A stretch of 6,254 nucleotides of DNA, taken from NCBI GenBank assembly GCA_018399935.1, contig JAGYNP010000041.1, positions 1 through 6,254 of the forward strand, written 5' to 3'. The stretch's first letter is position 1, and each line of letters begins with the position of its first letter. Below, piece by piece: positions 1 through 4,336 of this stretch. Origin of the DNA: Candidatus Moraniibacteriota bacterium (lineage in GTDB: Bacteria > Patescibacteriota > Minisyncoccia > Moranbacterales > DUUL01). Made by a program: the position numbers and the translations under genes. The notes under the pieces are model-generated. The model made no database searches and was not told the DNA's origin. It was given only the letters and a program-made list of their open reading frames with translations.

Positions 1-25
1 ATTATATTTTTATATAAAATTTCAG

Positions 26-68
26 AAAAATAAAAAGGCGCTGAATAAAAAAGTTTTATTACAGCGCC
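26..68 (-). terminator. Intrinsic terminator of the small peptide gene
   Basis: Read on the minus strand, GGCGCTG (68-62) pairs with CAGCGCC (43-37). The stem continues through an AT-rich part (TAATAAAA against TTTTATT, with one bulged base) to a 3-base loop. It is followed at once by TTTTTATTTTT (36-26). A GC-rich stem base plus a T-tract is the standard Rho-independent form. It begins about 20 bases after the stop codon of the 40-codon gene at 88-210 and closes that transcription unit. On the plus strand the hairpin has no T-tract, so it works in one direction only. Confidence 0.9.
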
Positions 69-87
69 GTTGAGTTCCATTGTTGTT

Positions 88-210
88 TTACGCCAACGGA
101 ACAATTTTTTTCTTTTCCCCCTTATAACAAAAAGGGGCAAAAAAGAAATTGTAAGTCAGAACGGGAATACCCACCATGACCATAAAAAATTTCGAGAAAA
201 AATTAGACAT
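88..210 (-). CDS. Small hydrophobic membrane peptide, 40 aa, unknown function
   Basis: I do not recognise this protein. The frame runs from ATG at 210 to TAA at 90-88. Residues 4-29 are almost all hydrophobic or aromatic (motifs FFSKFFMVMVG and NFFFAPFCY), long enough for one membrane span. The tail after it is basic (KGEKKK, residues 30-35), so a C-in topology is likely by the positive-inside rule. Coding is supported by context rather than homology: AAAGGAGG lies 4 bases before the ATG, a near-consensus promoter lies about 36 bases before it, and a strong terminator follows the stop. This is the best expression signal set in the window. It stands alone, downstream of the hydrolase gene on the same strand. 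The coding sequence also contains a long hairpin (101-152), so a structured or dual-function RNA is an alternative. A type I toxin-like or other small membrane peptide is possible, but nothing here proves it. Confidence 0.65.
   Translation of the reverse strand: MSNFFSKFFMVMVGIPVLTYNFFFAPFCYKGEKKKIVPLA
101..152 (-). other. Long imperfect hairpin inside the small peptide mRNA
   Basis: On the minus strand ACAATTT (152-146) pairs with AAATTGT (107-101), and GCCCC (138-134) meets GGGGG (121-117). Between them a T-rich run faces an A-rich run with a few mismatches; the loop is about 12 bases. The hairpin covers codons 20-36 of the 40-codon gene. A second, weaker hairpin (74-102: GTTCC/GTTG with CAAC/GGAAC) spans the stop codon, and the terminator follows, so the whole 3' half of the transcript can fold. 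Confidence 0.5.
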
Positions 211-214
211 TTTG

Positions 215-222
215 CCTCCTTT
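215..222 (-). promoter_or_regulatory. Strong Shine-Dalgarno for the small peptide gene
   Basis: AAAGGAGG sits 4 bases before the ATG at 210. This is almost the full anti-SD complement and decides the start. Only the hydrolase gene in this window has another recognisable SD (GGGAG). The other complete genes have none that is convincing. Confidence 0.8.
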
Positions 223-252
223 CTTTTTCTCTAAGGTTAATATTCTACTACC

Positions 253-281
253 AATCTAGCATAAAATTTCAAATTTGTCAA
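253..281 (-). promoter_or_regulatory. Sigma-70-type promoter of the small peptide gene
   Basis: On the minus strand a perfect -35 box TTGACA (281-276) is followed by a 17-base spacer and the -10 box TAGATT (258-253). The -10 is preceded by TGC, giving an extended -10. The predicted start of transcription is near 246, giving a leader of about 36 bases. The -35 box contains the TGA stop codon (280-278) of the upstream hydrolase gene, so the two units abut with no spare DNA. Confidence 0.8.
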
Positions 282-1042
282 TAGTTGTTAAAACAAATCT
301 GAGAAATTTCATCCAAAGCTTCCTCGATTAGCCAATGACTACAACCCTTTAGTTTGAATAACTCCACCCGCTTTCCGTGTTTTTTAAGAATGTTGTAAAT
401 CTGCTTAGCCACTCCCATTGGCGTCACTCGATCCTCGGTACCAATGAAAATTTTAACTGGACATGGAATTAATTGATAATCGACTTGAGTATTTTTTTTA
501 TTATCAAAAATCCAAAGTCCAATTTCAAAAATGAATTTTCCAGATTCTATTCTTAACTTTTCAAACACCTTTCTCGCTAATTCGTCTGACAAAGTTTGCG
601 CCATTCCCTTTCTAAAACACTCAAAAGGAATTCTGATATTTTTGGTCATAAAATAAGGATTTCTTATTACAAACCAAAAACTTTTTATCACCGATGGATA
701 TAAACTAAAAATTCCATAAGTTGATGCTGGTGCAAAGAGAAATATTTGACAAGGATTAATTTGCGGAAAAGTTGCCACTTTGAGAACCAAAGTTGCTCCA
801 GCAGAATGACCTCCTAGCTCAAAAGGTTTTTTTAATTTTTCTAAAAAATCAACTATAAAATTAATTTTTTCAGAAAAACTATACTCACAAATCAAACAAT
901 TTGATTCATCAGTTTCTTTTGGAAAATCAATGATTTCACATTTCTTTCCAAAATTTTCAAAATACATCTTCATTCTTTCAAAAACCTCGCTTGTAGAAAA
1001 CATTCCTGGCACCAAAACTAGAACAGTTTCATCTTTCTTCAT
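278..1042 (-). CDS. Alpha/beta-fold serine hydrolase
   Basis: A 254-residue cytoplasmic hydrolase of the alpha/beta-fold superfamily, with no signal peptide. What can be seen: an N-terminal strand LVLVPGMF (residues 8-15) that would hold the oxyanion hole; the nucleophile elbow G-H-S-A-G (78-82, nucleophile S80); a helical cap from about 110 to 185; the acid strand FIGTEDRVTP with D204; and the catalytic histidine in GCSHW (H236). The triad order Ser-Asp-His and the length are typical of this superfamily (esterases, lipases, acyl-hydrolases). The substrate cannot be told from sequence. The ATG at 1042 is preceded by GGGAG at 9 bases. It is divergent from the TrmB-like regulator and may be controlled by it, since an operator-like palindrome fills its promoter spacer. 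It ends in TGA, the only TGA stop among these genes, and that codon is part of the next promoter. Confidence 0.9.
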   Translation of the reverse strand: MKKDETVLVLVPGMFSTSEVFERMKMYFENFGKKCEIIDFPKETDESNCLICEYSFSEKINFIVDFLEKLKKPFELGGHSAGATLVLKVATFPQINPCQIFLFAPASTYGIFSLYPSVIKSFWFVIRNPYFMTKNIRIPFECFRKGMAQTLSDELARKVFEKLRIESGKFIFEIGLWIFDNKKNTQVDYQLIPCPVKIFIGTEDRVTPMGVAKQIYNILKKHGKRVELFKLKGCSHWLIEEALDEISQICFNNY

Positions 1043-1092
1043 CTATTTTTACTCCCTTTTTAAAATCCATTTAAAAGAACATCAACCGAAAC

Positions 1093-1120
1093 ATTATATC
1101 ATTTCAAGTGAAATAATCAA
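1093..1120 (-). promoter_or_regulatory. Promoter of the hydrolase gene with a palindrome in the spacer
   Basis: On the minus strand TTGATT (-35, 1120-1115), a 16-base spacer and a perfect TATAAT (-10, 1098-1093) lie about 50 bases before the ATG at 1042. The spacer is nearly filled by the palindrome ATTTCA-CT-TGAAAT (1114-1101). A dyad placed between -35 and -10 is a classic repressor site. The obvious candidate binder is the divergent TrmB-like regulator, but this is inference. Confidence 0.65.
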
Positions 1121-1196
1121 TCCAACGAAATAAATATCTATTCTTTTCTATTTTTTTACTAAAAGTATTTTAGATTAATAATTTTATTAAATTAAG

Positions 1197-1312
1197 TTAA
1201 GGTATTATTTTTTCGCCAAAATATTAATACCAGTTAACAAAATAAAAAAATATCAAATTTTAGAGCATAATAGAAAACAATAAAAGAATTAATTAAAAAC
1301 GTAATACCTTAA
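1197..1312. repeat. 11-bp inverted repeat, 94 bases apart, with a third partial copy
   Basis: TTAAGGTATTA (1197-1207) is exactly repeated in reverse as TAATACCTTAA (1302-1312). A third partial copy, TAATACC (1225-1231), can pair with the same left arm to make a short hairpin with a 17-base loop. The two pairings exclude each other. The element reads TTAA-GGTATTA ... TAATACC-TTAA, so it could also be seen as a tiny element with terminal inverted repeats at TTAA. In DNA this AT-rich, an 11-bp match within about 100 bases could arise by chance, so only the combination is suggestive. Confidence 0.45.
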
Positions 1313-1358
1313 AAATAGAGGCATCTGTCGATGCCTCTATAGATGCCTCTATTTTTTT
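1311..1358. terminator. Perfect hairpin terminator with a tandemly duplicated 3' arm
   Basis: AAAAATAGAGGCATCT (1311-1326) pairs perfectly over 16 bp with AGATGCCTCTATTTTT (1341-1356), which leads into a T-tract ending at 1358. Inside the loop is a second copy of the 3' arm: GATGCCTCTAT occurs at 1330-1340 and again at 1342-1352. The left arm can therefore make either an 11-bp stem with a TGTC tetraloop or the 16-bp stem. Because the outer stem has A5 on one side and T7 on the other, it can terminate on both strands. No gene is seen just upstream on either strand: the plus-strand DNA before it is non-coding, and on the minus strand the DNA before it is the regulator's promoter region. Confidence 0.75.
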
Positions 1359-1384
1359 GTTTTGATAATTCCAATAATCTTTTC

Positions 1385-1424
1385 TTGTTATTTTTGTGAA
1401 ATTGTGTTAAAAATAGGCACAATT
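1385..1424 (+). promoter_or_regulatory. Candidate promoter of the TrmB-like gene with an overlapping inverted repeat
   Basis: TTGTTA (1385-1390), a 17-base spacer and TAAAAA (1408-1413), preceded by TGT, form a moderate extended -10 promoter 24 bases before the ATG. The 7-bp inverted repeat AATTGTG (1400-1406) / CACAATT (1418-1424) brackets the -10 box, as expected for an autoregulatory operator. The boxes deviate from consensus, so this is tentative. Confidence 0.4.
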
Positions 1425-1437
1425 AATTTTACAAAAT

Positions 1438-2151
1438 ATGAAAAATTATAATTATTTATCTAGTGAACTTTGTAAACTGGGTTTGAAAAAAAATGAATCT
1501 GATATTTATTTGTTTTTACTTGAATTGGGCTATTGCAGTGTTCAAAAAATCGCCGAGAAAGTTAAACTGAGCCGACCAACTGTTTATCGAGTTCTGAGAA
1601 CTCTGGAGAGAAAAAAGCTAATCAATACTACTCAAAAAGGCAAAAGAAATTATTTTATTGCTGGTTCTCCTGACACTTTCTTAAATATGCTTAGAATCAA
1701 AAAAAGACAAGCAGAGGAACAAGAACGAGAATTTCTAAGAATAATTAATGTTTTACAAAATCAATATAGTTTTTCTTTAGATGAAAATATTATTGAGAAT
1801 TATTCTAATAAAGAAAAAGCGCTAGTTTTAGAAAGACTAACTAACACCCAAAAAAATACTATTAAAATGATTATCACTAAACCAGATTTGACTCTTGATA
1901 AATCTGTTTTAGAAATTAAAAAAAGACTAAGCTCTGATTTTAAAATTAAAAAGATTTCTTTTCAAAAAGAAGTTTCTTCTCAGAAAAGCTTTATCGTATC
2001 CAAGAGAATAAAAAAATTATCAACTTCTAAAAATATTATTATTGCTGACAAAATTTTCATTTTTGGTGATAAAAAAAATAGCCTAATTAAGCAAAAAAAT
2101 GTTATTGATTCATATAACTTAATGTTTGATTTGATTTGGAGAAGAAATTAA
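1438..2151 (+). CDS. TrmB-like winged-helix transcriptional regulator
   Basis: A 237-residue DNA-binding protein. Residues 12-62 form a TrmB-type winged helix-turn-helix: LGLKKNESDIYLFLLELG, then SVQKIAEKVKLS, and the recognition helix around RPTVYRVLRTLERKKLI. Residues 84-105 are charged and likely a coiled coil for dimerisation. The rest (about 115-237) resembles the C-terminal region of TrmB proteins in shape, ending in strands IIIADKIFIFGD and a helix FDLIWRRN. It is shorter than the sugar-binding archaeal TrmB proteins, and I see no recognisable ligand site. Such proteins act as repressors or activators of nearby genes; the divergent hydrolase and the gene itself are the likely targets. 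The ATG has no SD; the predicted leader is under about 20 bases. It is the only plus-strand gene, and its codons are especially A/T-biased. The regulator class is well supported; the target and the ligand are not known. Confidence 0.85.
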   Translation: MKNYNYLSSELCKLGLKKNESDIYLFLLELGYCSVQKIAEKVKLSRPTVYRVLRTLERKKLINTTQKGKRNYFIAGSPDTFLNMLRIKKRQAEEQEREFLRIINVLQNQYSFSLDENIIENYSNKEKALVLERLTNTQKNTIKMIITKPDLTLDKSVLEIKKRLSSDFKIKKISFQKEVSSQKSFIVSKRIKKLSTSKNIIIADKIFIFGDKKNSLIKQKNVIDSYNLMFDLIWRRN

Positions 2152-2392
2152 AATGGTTTTCATAAAAATTTTCCTAAGTCGAAACTCTAAAACTAAAACT
2201 TGGCAAAATTGTTTGTTCCGAAATTCAACATAGAAACCATTAAACCTGCAAAAAGTAAAAATTAGAATACACAAAGAAAATTCAAATCAAGACATTGAAA
2301 TCACAAAATCGTTTAATTCATAGAAATAAACTACTAAGCACACAAGACATTCTTTTTATAAAAATATTAAAACTATTTAAAAATATCAATCT
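2152..2392. other. Convergent gap without a clear terminator
   Basis: The gap separates the 3' ends of the TrmB-like gene and the secreted-protein gene. I find no GC-rich hairpin with a T-tract on either strand. The only symmetry is a spaced 8-bp inverted repeat, AATGGTTT (2152-2159) and AAACCATT (2234-2241), starting right after the regulator's stop. A 26-codon frame (2153-2233, plus) lies between its arms but has no other support. Confidence 0.4.
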
Positions 2393-3223
2393 CTAATTGT
2401 CAAAGACTTCTACTTTATATTTTACATCATGCATTAAACCAGGAATCATAACTTCTCCTCTAGCGTTAGTCCAAACCTCACCCGCAAAAGTCAAAGTTTT
2501 TTCTGGTCCCAAATAAGCCCATAAATGAACTTTAGTGGATTGTTTCAATCTCTCTCCGTCTTCATTCAAGAACCTAGCGTCCAATGTGAAAGGCAGAGTG
2601 ATATCCCCATCTTGTTCTTTGTATTTAAATTTATACCGACCTGGTAAAATATTTTCGACTTCTAGAACTCGATTTTCATCAGTTCTATTGTAATAAGCTG
2701 TAAACCAATCGGTTTGATCAACCTTGGCTTTGCATCTAATTCTTACCTTTCCATCTTTTTGACCTACACTGGAATCATCTCTCTCATCAAGATCAAATTT
2801 ATACTCAGTATCAGCTGACAAACCAGGAACTTCCAGTTGACCATCATCATCAGTCTCAACTGATCCAATAGCAACTGAATCGCCAGCATCATTTTTGTAG
2901 TACAAATCGAAAGTAGTTTTTTGATCTATTTCTCTTCCATCTAAATCTAGCATTTTAGCTTCCACTGCTACTTTTTGGCCACTCTCTTCATCACCTTCAT
3001 TTACTTTTGCTTTATACCAACCCGGTAACATATTATCTATTTCCAATACTCCATGGGAGTCAGTTCTCAATGTTAACGCTCGAAACCAATCGCCTCCTTG
3101 TTCGGCATAAATTTTTACCCTAGTGTCTCCAGAATCAATTCCGGAAATTGCCATCGTTACCCATGGCAAAACCAAAAAACTTCCTACCACCAAAATCGTT
3201 TTTTTAAAAGCATTTTTTTTCAT
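2393..3223 (-). CDS. Secreted protein with a duplicated pair of beta modules, unknown function
   Basis: I do not recognise a named family. The 276-residue protein starts with a clear Sec signal peptide: lysines at 2, 3, 7 and 8, a hydrophobic core at about 9-22, and a probable cut after T-M-A (residue 25). There is no lipobox and no C-terminal anchor or sorting signal. The mature part is a tandem duplication with an offset of about 127 residues: DWF at 45 and 172, the DGRE/DGER loop near 95 and 222, and VPGL/IPGL at 132 and 260. Each copy holds two beta-rich modules ending in similar turns: NMLPGWYKAKV (64-74) and VPGLSADTEYKFDL in copy one, NILPGRYKFKY (191-201) and IPGLMHDVKYKVEV in copy two. 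The pattern recalls Ig-like, Cna-B or carboxypeptidase-regulatory folds, all surface modules. It is acidic, and C164 is its only cysteine. The ATG lacks an SD. It lies downstream of holA but behind its own 149-base leader. Confidence 0.85.
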   Translation of the reverse strand: MKKNAFKKTILVVGSFLVLPWVTMAISGIDSGDTRVKIYAEQGGDWFRALTLRTDSHGVLEIDNMLPGWYKAKVNEGDEESGQKVAVEAKMLDLDGREIDQKTTFDLYYKNDAGDSVAIGSVETDDDGQLEVPGLSADTEYKFDLDERDDSSVGQKDGKVRIRCKAKVDQTDWFTAYYNRTDENRVLEVENILPGRYKFKYKEQDGDITLPFTLDARFLNEDGERLKQSTKVHLWAYLGPEKTLTFAGEVWTNARGEVMIPGLMHDVKYKVEVFDN

Positions 3224-3230
3224 TTTTCTT

Positions 3231-3330
3231 GGCCCGTTAAATCTGTTTCAAATAAAGTTTGGAGCAATATTTAACTGGGTTTGACCCGCTAAATCATTTA
3301 AAGTGAAACTTAAATACTATTTAACTGGGC
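3231..3330 (-). repeat. Four alternating half-sites in the leader of the secreted-protein gene
   Basis: On the minus strand, in order: GCCCAGTTAAATA (3330-3318), ATTTAGCGGGT (3294-3284), ACCCAGTTAAATA (3280-3268) and ATTTAACGGGC (3242-3232). The first and third share CCCAGTTAAATA exactly, 50 bases apart; the second and fourth are near-copies in reverse. The inner pair makes a hairpin with a CAA loop (GGGT/ACCC plus ATTTA/TAAAT). The outer pair can close over it with one bulge, giving a nested cruciform-like fold. The last half-site ends 8 bases before the ATG, where an SD would normally be. It may be an operator array or a structured leader; I cannot place a convincing promoter in it. Confidence 0.6.
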
Positions 3331-3372
3331 TTTTAATTTTTAACTTTTTTATTTTAAATCAGGCTTAGAAGA

Positions 3373-4314
3373 TTAAATCTTAATAATAAAATCTTCCAAA
3401 GCTTCATTTATGTTAATTCTCCCAGATTTGGAATTTATGTCAAGAAAAAGAGCTCTTTTATAAATTTTTTTCAATCTATCAACATTAAAACGACTCAATT
3501 GAGCCAATGCTTTTTGAACAACAAAGGGATGCAAACCTGTTTTTTGAGCAATTTCTTGTTGATTGAAAATTCCTTTGTTTTGACAGTCCAAAACCAACGA
3601 CAAATTTCTAATTTGAAAAATCATCATCGATAAAATGTAAAAACCATCTTCTCCTTTTTTAAAAAGAGAATCCAATAATTCATAAGCTCTTTTTTTGTTC
3701 TGATTGCCGATTGCGTCCACCAAATCAAAAATCTTCACGCCCACTTCTCCGTCAGACATTTCTTTTAAATCATCTTCTGTTATTTTTTCTCCAGACTTGA
3801 AATTTATTAATTTTTCCAATTCCCTGTCTAAAACCCATAAATTTTTACCATAAAGCAGAGCTAGTTTTTTCATAGCTCCTGATTCTACTTCATTTAAACC
3901 TTCTAGTTTATCCTGGATAAACTTCTCTGTTTCAAACAAAGTTATTTTTTTAAATTCCTGTTTTTGTTCGTTCTTCTTTAAAAAATTCAATAGTTTATTA
4001 GCTTTAATCTTCCCACGCCAACTAATTATCAGTTCTATATCATTTAGTGAATTATTTTTTTTCTTTAAAAAATCAAGAATTTTTTCTTGATCAACTTTAT
4101 CATAGTTAAAAACATCTCTCAAAATAACCATCTTTTTTTTAGCGAAAAGACCTCCTCCTTGACCAATAGATAGTAAAAGATCTTCGACAATGTTTTCACC
4201 ACCATCAAAAATTTCCACTGAAGATTGAGAATTCTTTTTTAAAAATTCTTCTTTCTTGGTCTTAACCGCCCGTTGAACCAGAAAATCTTCTTCCCCAAAA
4301 TAAATAGTCAACAA
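3373..4314 (-). CDS. holA: DNA polymerase III subunit delta (clamp-loader subunit)
   Basis: A 313-residue clamp-loader subunit. Delta opens the sliding clamp ring inside the clamp-loader complex so that it can be placed on primed DNA. The family pattern runs the whole length: the N-terminal strand and helix YFGEEDFLVQ (5-14), GGGLFAKKKMVIL (53-65) of the degenerate AAA+ fold, the linker helices LLYGKNLWVLDRELEKL (153-169), then the C-terminal helical collar with VKIFDLVDAI (193-202), FQIRNLSL (233-240), GLHPFVVQKALAQL (260-273) and D-x-NSKSGRIN (292-301) near the end. Length is normal for the family, and no ATPase P-loop is present, as expected for delta. The start is TTG (two TTG codons in a row at 4314-4309), since no ATG fits and the homologous N-terminus begins here; the SD is weak at best. 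It follows the DUF3048 gene by 22 bases, so the two are probably co-transcribed. Confidence 0.92.
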   Translation of the reverse strand: MLTIYFGEEDFLVQRAVKTKKEEFLKKNSQSSVEIFDGGENIVEDLLLSIGQGGGLFAKKKMVILRDVFNYDKVDQEKILDFLKKKNNSLNDIELIISWRGKIKANKLLNFLKKNEQKQEFKKITLFETEKFIQDKLEGLNEVESGAMKKLALLYGKNLWVLDRELEKLINFKSGEKITEDDLKEMSDGEVGVKIFDLVDAIGNQNKKRAYELLDSLFKKGEDGFYILSMMIFQIRNLSLVLDCQNKGIFNQQEIAQKTGLHPFVVQKALAQLSRFNVDRLKKIYKRALFLDINSKSGRININEALEDFIIKI

Positions 4315-4336
4315 AACTTTCAGTTATTTATAAAAA

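Larger units (their letters stand above)
1121..1437. other. Gene-free divergent interval
   Basis: No credible open frame exists on either strand here; the few ATG codons run into stops within about 20 codons. The interval holds a long inverted repeat (1197-1312), a terminator-type hairpin with a doubled 3' arm (1311-1358) and the promoter region of the regulator. A terminator on the plus strand with no gene in front of it suggests either a short untranslated RNA or a leftover of one. I find only a weak plus-strand promoter candidate (TTTACT at 1155-1160, TAATAA at 1176-1181, spacer 15). No tRNA, rRNA or known riboswitch fold is recognisable. Confidence 0.55.

Noticed and set aside
88..210. 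The small peptide as a type I toxin with an antisense RNA
   Set aside because: The size and hydrophobicity fit, but I found no convincing plus-strand promoter over or near the gene, so an antitoxin RNA is unsupported.
278..280. TGA read as glycine (code 25 of Gracilibacteria and Absconditabacteria)
   Set aside because: Only one gene ends in TGA, at a natural end for a full-length hydrolase. No gene has an internal TGA that would need reassignment, and all other frames end in TAA or TAG.
930..1133. A 67-codon plus-strand frame opposite the 5' end of the hydrolase gene and its promoter
   Set aside because: It is mostly antisense to a well-supported enzyme gene, has no SD or promoter, and its low-complexity composition mirrors the opposite strand.
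2153..2233. A 26-codon plus-strand frame starting one base after the TrmB-like stop codon
   Set aside because: A GGAG 11 bases upstream is tempting, but the frame is very short, lacks any pattern and has no terminator; it is likely chance.
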